Shown: one piece after another, positions 10,529-21,757 of the stretch
Layout of the letters: the number at the start of each line of letters is the position of its first letter
Numbering within the stretch: position 1 is the stretch's first letter
From: Nautilus pompilius
Lineage: Eukaryota > Mollusca > Cephalopoda > Nautilida > Nautilidae
Assembly (NCBI GenBank): GCA_018389105.1
Contig: JACATO010000321.1
Span: forward strand, 864,501 to 928,500
Direction of reading: 5' to 3'
DNA: 64,000 nucleotides
Translations under genes and position numbers: made by a program
The notes under the pieces: generated by a model
Databases searched by the model: none
What the model was told of the DNA's origin: nothing
Seen by the model: the letters and a program-made list of their open reading frames with translations, nothing else

Positions 10529-11850
10529 TACAAGGTCTGTCCAAAAAGAAACCAAACTTTTAAAATAGCGCACCAACCAGCCAGCGCAGCGTGCTTGCGA
10601 CTGCAGTGCTGTATATTGGTGGCCTTGACCTTCAGTCTAATAATAGCTGCATTACACTCTGTTAGTCATCGATCTACATGCACTAGAGTGAACATATGTT
10701 TAGTGCACTTGGCGATTTGTCGCAAGTTGAACAATGAAGGATCTTGAAGAGCAACGTGTTTGTGTGAAATTCTGTTTGAAATTGGAAAAAAAACTTTTAC
10801 GTAGACATTTCTAATGTTGCAACAGGCCTATGTGGAGGATTGTTTGAGCTGAATGCAATGTCACAAGTGGTACCTGCGTTTCAAATCAGGAAGAACATCC
10901 ACCAAAGACAATCCCAAATCTGGATGACCTTCCACGACAGTGGATGACGATCACATTGAGAAAGTGCGTGCTGTGATCCATGGAAATCATCACCTGACTG
11001 TCCATGAAGTTTCCGAAAAAGCAAGCACCTATAAAAGTTTGTGCCACACGATTTTAAAAGAAAAACTGAACATGCATCGTGTAGCCACAAAATTTGTGCT
11101 GCATCTGCTGACAGATGAACAAAGAAAGAACCAAGTCACAGTTGGTCAGGAGCTCTTTGATCGTTCGAATGCTGATGAAAGCTTTCTGAAAGGTGTCTAG
11201 CAGGTGACAAAACGTGGGTGTACGCTATGATGTTGAAACAAAAAGGCAGTCATCGCAGTGGGTTGGATCATCGTTGCCGCAACCAAAAAACCAGGTCAGA
11301 GTCGCTCAGATGTGAAGGTGATGTTGATCGTCTTTTTTGATTGGAAGGGTGTTGTTCATCATGAGTTTGTTCCACATGGTCAGACGATCAATAAAGAGTT
11401 TTACTTAGATGTCCTGAGGCGGTTGAGAGAGGCAGTGTGAAGGAGGCGGCTTGAGGCATGGAAAAACAAAACCTGGATGCTGCACCAAGAAAATGCACCT
11501 GCTCACGCGTCACTCCTTATCCATGACTTTTTGGCAAAGCACGAGACGACTCACATCCCCCAGCCGCTGCCCTACTCTCCATATTTGGCCCCTGTAGACT
11601 TTTTTGTTCCCAAAGTTAAAATCCACCCTGAAAGGTCATTGATTTCAGATGATAGAAGAGATCAAAGAAAATTTGTTACGAGAACTACGCACTATCCCTT
11701 AAAACACGTTCCAAAATTGGAAAAAATGTTGGGAGCAGTGTATCAACAGTGGAGGGAACTATTTTGAAGGAGACAAGTCTGATTAAATTGTAAGTAAAGC
11801 AATAAATTTGCTTTTTAAAAAGTTTGGTTTCTTTTTGGACAGACATCGTA
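10529..11850 (+). mobile_element. Complete mariner-family transposon, inactivated
   Basis: The element occupies 10531-11848 (1318 bp, a normal mariner size) between TA dinucleotides at 10529-10530 and 11849-11850. Its ends are inverted repeats of nearly 30 bp. Both inward-facing ends contain GTCTGTCCAAAAAGAAACC followed by AAACTTTT. The outermost four bases differ (CAAG against CGAT). The interior carries a broken transposase gene, listed separately. Complete ends with a ruined gene mean it could be moved only in trans. Confidence 0.95.
10734..11767 (+). pseudogene. mariner transposase pseudogene
   Basis: The frame opens at ATG 10734 (MKDLEEQRVCVKFCL), breaks early, and can be followed with frame changes to the stop after REL-F at 11767. 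Recognisable blocks: a helix-turn-helix part with HHLTVHEVSEK and CHTILKEKLNMHRV; GDKTWVY around 11207, holding the first catalytic Asp; HEFVPHGQTINKEFY around 11360; HQENAPAH around 11483, where the family has HxDNAPxH, so the second catalytic Asp is Glu; and YSPYLAPVDFF around 11576, with the third Asp kept. At least two stops and frameshifts interrupt it. Inactive by stops, frameshifts and the changed catalytic residue. Confidence 0.92.
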
Positions 11851-12304
11851 TATACTGAAGCTACAAAGCAGAATTAAAATGCTGTGAATATTCTGTATCT
11901 GAAGGATAATTAACAAATCTTTGTAAAATTTTTAAAAGTCAGAAGAATCTCTCTCCAGCAATCTCTGAGAAGTAAAATGAACCATAACAACCAATCTCCT
12001 GGACTAAACAAGTTGTCATAGAAATGTTTTTCGTGTCATTTCACACCAACTAAAAACAAGCATTATCAATTATAATATGGTTTTAATTATTTTATAAAAA
12101 CAGATTATTATACTTTCATGTACAGCATATTTGATTTATATTTAATAAAACTTTGATAAGAAAAATAAAATACCTACAGAATTACAATTCCATTACAATT
12201 ATAATGCAAAACTCTCCTATCTAGCATTGCACAAGAGTGAAGTGGTTAGTTTCTGAAAATTTAAATTATAAAATTCATAAAAAAATAATAAAATATTAAT
12301 CTAA

Positions 12305-14265
12305 TACAGTTGACTCAATTATCTACAAACATCAATTACCCACACAAAATTGGCATGGACCAGCATCCATTTTGTATGTTTTTGTAGAACAGAACTTCCT
12401 TTTGCATCTGAAAGAAGTTCTCTTATTTGGCCAATAGCACATGAGTATGAGCTAAGGGAAGTGAGGTGACCAATCAGTACTGGTTGTAACGACTGTGCAT
12501 CAAAAAGGGCAGGCAGTGCCAGTTCAAGCTAGCTTCCATACCATTTGTAGCTTTATTTTCACCATTTGGATTTGTATAGCAAGTTATCATGGGTCCTAAA
12601 CAGCCTTTAGATAGCCCATTGACTCTGGCAAAAGGAAAATGAGTCATACTGACAGCAGAAGATAAGTTAAAGCTGATTCAACATTTCAAGAATGAAGAAA
12701 GTGCAGCATCCACTGCCAAATCTCTTACACAGTGTATGATGTCTGTAAGCAAAAGCTGGACTTGAAGTTTTATGCTTAAAACTCTCTAGGGATCTCAGCT
12801 TTCTCTCAATGATAAAGCCACATATGATTAATTCAAACAAGTTCAGTCTGTGGGGATAGCGGTGAGTAGGCCTACAGTAATCAGCAAAGTCAAAGAGTTC
12901 CATAAAAAAGACAGACAACATCCAGTAGAAGTGTAAATACTCATCAGTATGGATGACATGTTGGAAGCAGCATAATGCTGTGAACATGTGCTCTCTGGCA
13001 AAAAGTGTTCAGCAAACATCGTGGCTGATGAAAACTATGTTGCAGAGTTTCAATGCTTAGTTGAAGCACATAACCTTATCTGATGTATTGGTGCTGCTTG
13101 ACACACAAGACCCTTGCTGATGGTGACAAACTTAACTTATACAAACACTGCTGGTTACCATAGATTAAAGTTACTTGTCAAAAGTCCAAGAGACTCTTGA
13201 GGAAAATCAAAATCCTATCTGTCCATTATTTTCAAAACAAGACAGCTTAGATGATGTGTAACATCTTCAAGAAGTAGAATGATACATGTGCCATGGTGGA
13301 ATGTGAAAGCACTTCTGGAGAAAAAAAAACAAAACAACACTACCTCCTAGTACCAAGGTTCTCATCACCCTTGATGACGTAAAGGTGCAGCCACAAGACC
13401 AATTGTGTAAATATTGTCTTCTGCAAGTTCCTCCCTCCTAATGCTACAGCCTTCATCCAGCCCATGGACAAAGGTGTTATCTCAAACAGGAAAGTTCATT
13501 ATTATAATGAATTCATTAATAATATTGTTACAACCAACCTCAAGACAGATGAAGTAGTGAAAGCCTTCAGCTTAAAAGATACCATATAGGGTGATGCAGC
13601 AACATGGGAGAAGGTGAGGCCAATAAATTTACAACATGCTTGGCAAAGACTGTAGCCGAAAGTAATGCTCAAGATTAATCTTGAAGACAAATAGCTTGAG
13701 GTGAGAAGGAAAAAACCAGCAGCTGCTAAAATTGTGGAAAGGTGCCAGAAGACATCAAAGATGATGCCATTTCTGCATGACTCAGTCACCAAGGTTATAA
13801 CAAACAAACAAATTGTTACTATGGTAACAAACCTAAAGCAGACAGCACAAAGACGACGACAATCAACTGAATGAGGAAGGAGAGAAGACTACCTTCAAAG
13901 ATGTCATCATGCACCCATTCCCTGAGACCACAAAAAACGTTATGCCTGGTCATTCTTGCTGTAGACTGTGTTTGATGTTTTATATTTATACACTTTCACA
14001 CTTTTAAAATGTATTGCCTACACGTATGTCTAGACCTAAGACACACACCCCATACCTGTATCTTTAATGATAATAAAATGCCTTTTTAAATATTTAATAT
14101 TTTATTTCTCATTATTCATTAAAACAAACAATAAAAAGTTACAATACAAAAACAGGTGTTATAAAAATATGACAAGTAGCACTATCCTAGAACATCAACT
14201 ATCCCCAAAATCTAACTATTCACATGCTCTGAGGACCAGATGCTTGCAGATAAGAGTCAACTGTA
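12305..14265 (+). mobile_element. Complete pogo/Tigger-type transposon, inactivated
   Basis: The element runs 12307-14263 (1957 bp) between TA dinucleotides at 12305-12306 and 14264-14265. The left end reads CAGTTGACTCAATTATCT; the right end, reverse-complemented, reads CAGTTGACTCTTATCTGCAA. The inverted repeats are therefore about 20-25 bp with a 2-base indel. Ends beginning CAGT and TA duplication are usual for Tigger/pogo elements, and the interior gene agrees with that. Confidence 0.9.
12589..13960 (+). pseudogene. Tigger (CENP-B-like) transposase pseudogene
   Basis: The frame begins at ATG 12589 with MGPKQPLD. It continues, after a stop, to ILTAEDKLKLIQHFKNEES, the helix-turn-helix start typical of CENP-B/Tigger DNA-binding domains. 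Beyond further stops, blocks such as LPPNATAFIQPMDKGVI (around 13430-13480), which closes the DDE domain in this family, and NRKVHYYNEFI follow. At least eight stops and frameshifts are visible. Downstream, up to 14263, only AT-rich 3' sequence and the right end remain. Confidence 0.88.
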
Positions 14266-14899
14266 ACATCGAATTGTGATTCATGGTGAATTGCACTCAT
14301 TTCAAATTTAGTGTTATACCATTTTAGAAATTCCACATTTAACATAATTACTGATTTACAATTGTGAACTGTGCAAAATAAATTTCCATCTGATAATGAG
14401 AAAACATTCCCACAATGCACCACTGTATAACTCCTCAGTGTGGTGCATGCATCTTAAATGTTACAACTGCAGTAATTTTTGCAAATGAAAAGCTGGAGAG
14501 AGAGGAGACTGCGTTTGTTTATTTTAGTACTGGGGTTAGCTTTTGTATCCTTGCATTGTGGAAACAGACAATTGTTTCTAATTCCATAAACACTTGTTTC
14601 AAACATGAACAAAGCCTGTAGTAAAAAAGTAGTGTTTATAGCAGCTATAGCCTGAGATATTCCAAATAAACTAAGTTAGGCACATCCACAATGAGCCTCG
14701 TCTACTTGCTGTGAACAAACTACTTTTATTTGCACACTTTGAAAGAAAATCCATTTAAAAATGTAATGTTTTCATAATATGTCAATGTGTTTGGTAAAAT
14801 AAGTACAGTATTTTAAATAATTATAATAAAACATAGGATATGCACAAATAATGAGTAATTCCAACTGAGAGACAATACATACAAAATGCATTAATATTT

Positions 14900-15850
14900 G
14901 GCATGTGAGCCCTTTGGTTTATGTAGAGCATGACACTTTGTTTTCATGCACCTATACAGGTTATCAATGACTGACTAGAATGTTCTAAGTATCCTATAGC
15001 ACTTTCCACAATTCATCCAAGGTGTGTGGTTGTTATTTTACTTTCTTAATAGCCATATAACCTCATACAGCATAAATTGTGTTCATACCCAAACTTTGTA
15101 CAGGATAAGGCATCTTTGCAAATGTTTCATCAGCTTGTGTGTGTTCCAAATAGTGTTTCACCAAATTGCAATGACCTCGAGCATATAGCCAATGTTGGAA
15201 GATGAATCCCTACCCAATAAGATGTCTTCCTGATGAAATGGCATAACAGATCAGATGAGAAACTGCCTGCACCAGCAGTCAGTGCACCTTTGATTTTATG
15301 CAAACCACCACCACCCTTGGCTATGCAGGTCCACCCACTTATATTGATTCTTCCCCATGCCTCACTGTAGCTGTTGTATGCTGATTGTTATAGCATCCAA
15401 GGTCTATTTTTTAAAAAAAACAAACAACTGCTGTTGATTATTACTAAACAGTTCGAACTTGGATTCATCTGCAAAGAGAAGCTTCTTCCAGGTTTGGTTA
15501 TCCCAGTGTTTCATTTCTGCTGTCCATTCCAACCTTGCCATTTGTTTGCTTCTCTTCAGCAAAGGTTTTCAAGCTCCACTGAAATCACTTTGCACTAGTG
15601 ATCTTATTGTTGTTGAAGAAACATTAACACCCATACTTGTAGCTAGACCATTCACAGTCTCTAATGGCTCCTGGTCTACCACACAGAAAACATATCTGAA
15701 GTACATAAGATCACTTTTGGAGAATTTGGGCTTTATTCTTAACTACTGCTATTGTCAACTGTACCAATTTTGCAAACAGCCTTCTGAAACAAAGTCAAGC
15801 TGCAACCTGCTACATGAAGTAGTAGCCTTAACTAGCTAAGTCTGATTTCA
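14900..15850 (-). pseudogene. Tc1-like transposase relic, antisense to the window
   Basis: The minus strand, read from about 15600 to 14900, gives in order: LKPLLKRSKQMARLEWTAEM, then WKKLLFADESKFEL around 15490-15450 with the first catalytic Asp in the ADES motif; a FIFQHWLYARGHC block around 15200 that corresponds to FQxDNxPKH, with the second Asp lost; LVKHYLEH; a remnant of the SPDLNPIE block (SLGMNTIYAV); and near 14930 CMKTKCHALHKPKGSHAKY, which matches the usual C-terminal end of Tc1 transposases. Stops and frameshifts are frequent. I could not fix the inverted ends. The plus-strand open frames at 15374-15839 are shadows of this relic. Confidence 0.8.
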
Positions 15851-16598
15851 AATATGATCGTCATATTTTTCCTTTCCAGGAGCCACAGTATTCACCATAC
15901 TACAAGGATATCACTGCCTGTACTTTTATAGTCCTCCTACAGGTGTAACACTTTCTGATTGCTTGTATAACAATCAATTACACTGTACTATGGAGCATTT
16001 CATTTTTATATGAGATTTGCATTTTATACCAATTTATTCTTGTTTAATAATTACTTCCATTACTAAATATACAACAGAAAATTTCTTTTACTGCCAGAAG
16101 CATTCATCAAAGAACATAGTTAAATGATCATCACTATGTAATTCTGTTCTTTCTATTGTCTTGTTAGTGTTCAAAAGTACAAAGAAGAGAGAATGCTGTG
16201 AGAATTTAAATTAGTAATATATTTGTTTTTTTAAATTTCAACTCTGTGTGAAAATATAAGTGCACCAGTTTGTTAAAATTAAGAAACATTCTCTTTTCAA
16301 TGCCAATTTTAGCCAAACAGCTGAAGAAAATGTAAGAAATATAAAGCTAATTAGTATCAAATCATTTTGGAAAATAACTGAATTGAATATTTACTACAAA
16401 TTTAAAAAACAATGAATAATTTGTTACACTTTTAAATTTAATTAATATGCTCAAATTAAATACATTTAATATATTTCTAAAAAAATTCTACATCTTATTT
16501 TTATAATAATAATTTCCTTGATATAAATCTCGAGATGTTTTAAAAGAAAGTTATCAAATCTACAGAATTACAGCATTATCTTAGTCCAGCAAACTCAC

Positions 16599-16698
16599 CT
16601 GCATTGACTGTGATAGCATCAATAAACTGCTCTCTCCAGGATGAAGTCCCAACAACCAAAGACAGATTGGCTTTCTTCAGCAGTTTGTCTACAACACT
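16599..16698 (-). CDS. NCX: Na+/Ca2+ exchanger exon: end of CBD2 and linker
   Basis: This 100-nt exon has acceptor AG at 16699-16700 and donor GT at 16597-16598. It starts in phase 0 and ends in phase 1. The minus-strand translation begins SVVDKLLKKANLSLVVGTSS and ends WREQFIDAITVNA. The pattern DKLLKKxN-L-LVVGT-SWREQFI-AIT is strongly conserved in SLC8 proteins, just after the second Calx-beta domain. The upstream join is ...EESQEFK-SVVDK and the downstream join ...TVNA-G-DDD. Both match the family exactly. Exon borders at these two points agree with what I know of vertebrate NCX genes, which suggests an ancient intron arrangement. Confidence 0.96.
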
Positions 16699-17564
16699 CT
16701 AGAATATATAATTAAGGGTTAATAAAAATTAGCATAATTCAAAACCTAAAACATTATCATTACAGGAATTCAAGTCTCTAATGCTTAATCATAGTCTTTA
16801 CTTTATGAATAGAGTTAAGCCTTCTGGAAATTTAACAATTTTCTTCAGAAAACAGAATAATGAACAGAACACAGAAAATTCAAAACCAGCAGAGTTTCCA
16901 AAGATGGAATTAGTGCAAATGAAAATCCCACTTTGAAGAAATGTTTCCATAGTTTCTCTCATATTTTGATCAAACATTTTTCTGTGATTTTAATCTGCAT
17001 ATTTTCCTAGTACATGATCCACTGTGCAAGCTGTGTGTTAATTACTGGCATTTTTATTGTGGAGCCAGTTTTAAAGCTAAAATAGGCCTTTGTGATTTTC
17101 ATACCCACAAAGCCATTAGTAGACTGTGCATGTACACCAAGATAAAATCCATTACACAAATTATCAAAAAAATGTTAATGTCAAATTTTAAAGATTATTT
17201 TTATTTACTCTAGTTAATTTACACTTACTCCTTTAATCAAAGGGGCACTTGTATAATATAGTGTTCTTCATACACATCAAAGGCACAATCTATAATTTAG
17301 GAAAATATATGTACTTAGATTTTTAATGACATTTTGACTTTTGCATATTAAGTGGATGATGAGGGAGGGGTGTACTTCGATTTAACATGTTAATGTTGAG
17401 ACATTCTCTGCATGAGTATAGTTATAGTGTTATATACTAGCAGCACTTCAAAAAGTCCACACATATGCATTTCATTAAGGATCATGAAACAGGCAGATCT
17501 AGATGTTTTAATTATTCTGAATTATCTAACTCCCCATATCTTCTGAAGTGGCTTATCTGCTTCA

Positions 17565-19300
17565 TTAACCCTCTCCCTGAAGCAATATGGCTGCTTACAG
17601 ATCTTTTTACCCCTCATCTTAAATGTGCTGGTTTTCTAACAGTAATTTGTTAGCACATATAACAGAAAATGTAGGTAATATGCAATGATTTTTTTTAAAT
17701 TTGTACTAAATCTTTCTTGTATGTATCTCTTAAATTTCATCCAAAATTATATCAATTCAGGTGTTTGCCACTCATATACAAAATCATCATTATAGTTATT
17801 GATACTCTATAAACAATTTTTCAATATTATAAATTTATTTATAATTTGTGTGGTAGGTTTCAAAGCATGTCACAAAGATGAACTTAGAGCACTCCCACTT
17901 TCTATCAGCATGTTTCTTGTTTGTAGCACATTGTTTACACTGGTCTCTCCTTTGGCCAGTGCCCGTGTCAATGTGGCTGGAGATTCTAAATTGCCCAATG
18001 AGTAATTTTACTAGATAATTCTTTTCCCCCCTTGTTTTGGTCAGCATTTGGTAGTTTGGAGACTCTCTCATTAAAATCAAAGAATTAGTGACGGCTAGTT
18101 TTAATAAAAAATAAAGAATATAGGTCCACCACTTTTAACATATCACAAACATTGGACACTCAGTTCTGATCTGGTCAGATTTATCCACACCATCCATCTT
18201 ACATGTTGTAGTCTTGAACTACACTTGGAAGTTGTTTCTGTTGGATCATTAGCTGACGAGAGAGAAAGAAATAAATTATTTTGTCCTTCCAGGCATAGGT
18301 AGCAACTATCCCTCTGAAAACTTACATCTCCTTGCTGTTTTATGCATTTTGGATGGAGAACATGCCTGAAAAAATTTTCCTGTTAGGACTGGCCATCCCA
18401 TGTGCATGTGTCTGGCATTCTTTTAGAAGTGAGAACAACTATGCACTGGTAAAAAAAATGTCTAGGTTCACAATACGGTGATTATTATTTCATTTTATTT
18501 CGTCAAATCTGTATTTTTTGAGTTCATTCCAATATCCATCTCAGAGTTAGCTTGCATCCAAACTTTGGTGTAATACCTAGATGGGTTTGAAGGTAGATAC
18601 TGACAAAACCCAAGTCAAGCTCTAAATGCAATCACTGCCTCATCCACACTAATATTCTGATGTAGATAATACTGTTCAATGCATCCTTTTAAAACAGCAG
18701 TTATTATGGGATGAACATGGTGTAATCTGTTGTGGCCTGGTTCTCCTTGAGGCAAATTTTTTGTAGTTATTTACATGGAAATACTGGAATAGTGTATCAA
18801 ACTAATTCCTTGGCATAATATTGGGATAAATAAATTCCTAAATGTAATCAGTTGACTAGTACATGTCCACTATATGCAACTATAGGATACTTATAAAAAT
18901 TCTAATCCCAGCAAATGCCTTGATCTCCATAGAATTTGTTGGTTTCCATCAACCTCCCTGTTTATGAAGTTTGTTGTTGTTCTGCATACAAGTTTGTTCT
19001 AGTGGCTATAGTAGTAAATAGAGATACAGAAAAATAAGAAAAAAGTCTAATTTTTCTCCTCTTCTAAAATAGTGGCTGGTCCAACACAATCCATAAAATA
19101 CAGAATTTTAATAGAGGATAAATTTCCGGATCATGCGTCCTCATCCTGACTCCAAGCCCTGGCTTTCCTCCTTGCTATCAGATGAAGTACCAGAAAAACT
19201 TCACATAAGTTATCTTTTATTTTTCTGGTATTGGCACCTTTTTCAATACCTTGTAATTATAATCCTCCATGCTCATTGTTTTGACTGAGGGTTTTCAACC
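17565..19300 (-). pseudogene. piggyBac transposase relic, antisense
   Basis: Reading the minus strand from about 19150 to 17835 gives, with stops: a block resembling the N-terminal piggyBac motif (GNQQILWRSRHLLGLEFL around 18950-18890); NISVDEAVIAFRA then LGFCQYLPSNPSRYYTKVW around 18650-18560, which corresponds to the catalytic SVDEAMIPFKGR...QYMPxKPxKxGIKVW stretch; and a C-terminal Cys-rich tail (CKQCATNKK...KWECSKF...CFETYHTNYK) at about 17970-17835, the usual zinc-binding end. The ORF 18080-17835 is the longest intact piece. A TTAA followed by CCCTCTCCCTG at 17565 fits one terminus of the element; the other terminus is uncertain. Confidence 0.82.
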
Positions 19301-20009
19301 ATGTATTTCCTTAAATAGGACACCTAAAAACACCACATGATTGTCTCCTCATAATATTTATGACAGGGAACTTCCAGACTATGACATAGTTATAAAAATA
19401 AAGACCAATCATAGCCACTGTCACTGGTTTTCTTAACCAACTGAAATGTTTTTCTCTCATTCAAAAACTCCAACATGGCAAACTAGAAATAATTTAAGTG
19501 ACAGTCAGAAGTAAACAACTTGAAATGACATGTAAAGGCAACATCAGGGGTCAATGAATTAAAGAACCTTATACTAAGGCCTTTCTAATAACTTCCATGT
19601 TATTTTTTTAAAAAAAGTGGTCCAAATTTCTGTTTTTATGCATGTATATCACTGTGGTTAGTTAACTCGAGTACACTGTTCTTCCTACCAATAATTACTG
19701 CTGTTTTCAGAATCAAAATTACCTCACTCACTCCATTCACACACAAATTTCTATTTTCTAACCAACTTAATGCTCTAGTATTCAGTTCCATATCCTCTCT
19801 CATTAATCACCTTAATAACTTAGATGTATCATTTACATGCATGCAGTACAGTTCTTTGAACTTATATTTAATCAAAATCTATTGACAAGTTCCAGGTAAA
19901 AACAGAAGGAACCATAATAGGGCCCTAGGGTGCTCTAGGAACCACATTTTAAAGATAAATAATAAAACTAAAATTATTTTGTGATGTCTATTGTTCTTTA
20001 AACTGCTTC

Positions 20010-20235
20010 TTTTGGACATTCAGAATGCTAAGGATGAGAGCCAAAATTTGATTACTGCTGAGGATAAATTTGATTTGGTGTACCCCTCAGTCTACTTCAC
20101 CAGCTTCTCATGCAAATTTCTTCTGGGAACTCTGGTTTCCTCCTACATCTAAAAATGAAAAGTACTAGTAGAGATCTTCCTGCCAAAATCAGAGAGACCA
20201 ATTCCCATATGGCACAAGATAGACTATGCTCTGGT
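20010..20235 (+). repeat. tRNA-derived SINE, copy 2 (diverged)
   Basis: This stretch repeats the order of blocks in the SINE at about 8850-9080: AGAATGCTAAGG, then AATTTGATT with ATTTGATTTGGTG, a CCCCTCAGTCTACTTCACC part matching CCCTGGTAGTTTCATCTCA, then CATCTAAAAA, GATCTTCCTGCCAA and CCATATGGCACAAGATAG. The two copies have the same orientation and are clearly diverged. The A-box region is less well kept than in copy 1. Confidence 0.5.
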
Positions 20236-20404
20236 GGATAACCATAGAGTTACACTTACTTACCAAAGTTGTCTTCAGTGTATAGACTGATGTATGAGAC
20301 AACCAAAAACAAAAGGAATAAGTAATATGTTAAGTTCTACTTGTGAAATTTGTTTAAATGCCTCATCAATATGAAAATAAACAGTGTACTTGGTTCTTCT
20401 CATA

Positions 20405-20500
20405 AGCTACAGTAGCTGACTCACATAATTTAACAGTCTGAAAGACAAGGTTATGGGTCTTGAATCCATACTGACAGACTTCTAAAATGTCATTTTTCAT
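20405..20500 (+). repeat. tRNA-like fragment, possible second SINE family
   Basis: The sequence GTAGCTGACTCACATAAT, then CAGTCTGAAAGACAAGG, then GGGTCTTGAATCC follows the spacing of a tRNA A box, anticodon arm and B box. Arm pairing is poor and no acceptor-stem pair is evident. It is more likely a SINE head or tRNA relic than a working tRNA gene. Confidence 0.4.
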
Positions 20501-20854
20501 CAGAATTATTTACCTGTCTTAAAATAACTCCTAAGAATGCATTACAATCTTCTTCTAATAAGTTTAAGCAGTACAGTTTTTTTCACATTTCAATAATTAC
20601 AATAACCAGCATAAACAACATTTTTAATTGACCAAGATTCTCTCACCTTTTTAAAAATACAATGAACAAACATACACAAGTTACACACCAACCAATTGTA
20701 CACTCATATCTGCATTTCATCTTTAGCTGTTAAGCTTCAGTGCAGGTAAAGATACATAAGCAAAGGAGACTTTGGTGCACATAGATGTATACAGTATTCT
20801 CCACACCACTATCTGAGTTCCGCCGAGGCTAAGTGGATTACGTGTCCACCCATT

Positions 20855-20881
20855 AAAAAAAAAATTTTTTTTTTTTTTTTT
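20855..20881. repeat. A10/T17 inverted homopolymer
   Basis: Ten A run directly into seventeen T, an uninterrupted A/T palindrome that can form a cruciform or hairpin. It sits in a short block (20820-20930) with more CpG than its surroundings, which ends CTTAAGGGTTAA. Confidence 0.9.
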
Positions 20882-21635
20882 GCACATAAATCTCAGGGAT
20901 TTTGATCACCGCAGCTTAAGGGTTAAAAAGACAAGTACCAAAACATTACCACAGATTTTCTGAGTTCCTTTGTTTATTAAAAACTGTAGTGAAATTAGGA
21001 TGTTACTTCCAGGCATCTACAGAATTTATTCCAGTGGAGGGGGTGGGGCAAAGCAAATTGATAGAATAATAATAGCAAGTGGGGGAAATGTGCCTAGAGA
21101 TTAGAGCACACTAGCGTCAAAAAATAAAAAGTTACTAATATTTGTTTTTTCTTCCTGATGGCCAAAAAAATCTGTGTCTTTTTTTAAACATTGAAAATCT
21201 GGATTATTAATTAAATCGCTAGAAGAGTTAATGTGTTGATATTAAGAAATGATATACACATCACTGGTACCATGACATTAAGAATCTAATAGATTGTAAT
21301 TATCAGTTTAGAAATGCCTGGACCAAACTTCTGTAAATGGCTTTTTTGGCTAATAGGTTTCCTGTTCTATAAGGATGGGTTGTTTAGATATGGAGATCAC
21401 ACATCTCGCAAGAACCGTTTATAATTTAATTACCAAACTAATCACCCATCTAGATATTTCACAGTAACCATGTTTTACATTTCTGGCAAAAGATAAACAA
21501 ACCAGATTCTTTTAAATATTTATGGTAACATGAATGGTAAATTAATGTTTACCTCCTTTTTTGCAGATAGTGAACACCTCCATCACTAGGATATATTTTA
21601 ATGTAGAGAGACTAAAATCCCTTTGATTTATTTAC

Positions 21636-21757
21636 CTTAAATTCTTGACTCTCTTCTATATGGATAGTTGTCTTGACGAGTTCACCAAGACACGGCTTTC
21701 CAATGTCTGGCACCGATGACTTATCTGGTTGGGATTCCACATTCTCCACGGAGTGAC
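21636..21757 (-). CDS. NCX: Na+/Ca2+ exchanger exon: variable loop and C-terminal strand of CBD2
   Basis: This 122-nt exon has acceptor AG at 21758-21759 (TTTCTAG) and donor GT at 21634-21635. It starts in phase 1 and ends in phase 0. The minus-strand translation starts (G)HSVENVESQPDKSSVPDIGK and ends HIEESQEFK. The second half, GKPCLGE...IHIEESQEFK, matches the last strand of CBD2 (family GxPxLGE...IEESxEFK); a Glu of this strand takes part in Ca2+ binding in vertebrate CBD2. The first half is hydrophilic, poorly conserved loop. It corresponds to the region where vertebrate NCX genes carry alternative cassette exons. Because its two phases differ, skipping this exon would break the frame, so it is expected in all transcripts. 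Confidence 0.94.

Larger units (their letters stand above)
9306..16598 (-). other. Intron, about 7.3 kb, with mariner, Tigger and Tc1-like insertions
   Basis: Roughly half of this intron is made of three DNA-transposon copies (10531-11848, 12307-14263, about 14900-15850). The rest, 9306-10528 and 16000-16598, is AT-rich with no recognisable feature. Confidence 0.8.
16699..21635 (-). other. Intron, about 4.9 kb, with piggyBac relic and SINE copies
   Basis: The intron contains the antisense piggyBac relic, SINE copy 2, a tRNA-like fragment and an A/T palindrome, each listed. The remainder, about 16700-17560 and 20930-21635, is AT-rich with no recognisable feature. Confidence 0.75.

Noticed and set aside
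15374-15839. Two plus-strand open frames of 74 and 126 codons
   Set aside because: They are shadows of the antisense Tc1-like relic, whose motifs (ADESKFEL) read on the other strand.
20405-20500. A functional tRNA gene
   Set aside because: The A- and B-box spacing is suggestive, but the acceptor and arm stems do not pair, so it was listed as a SINE or tRNA relic.
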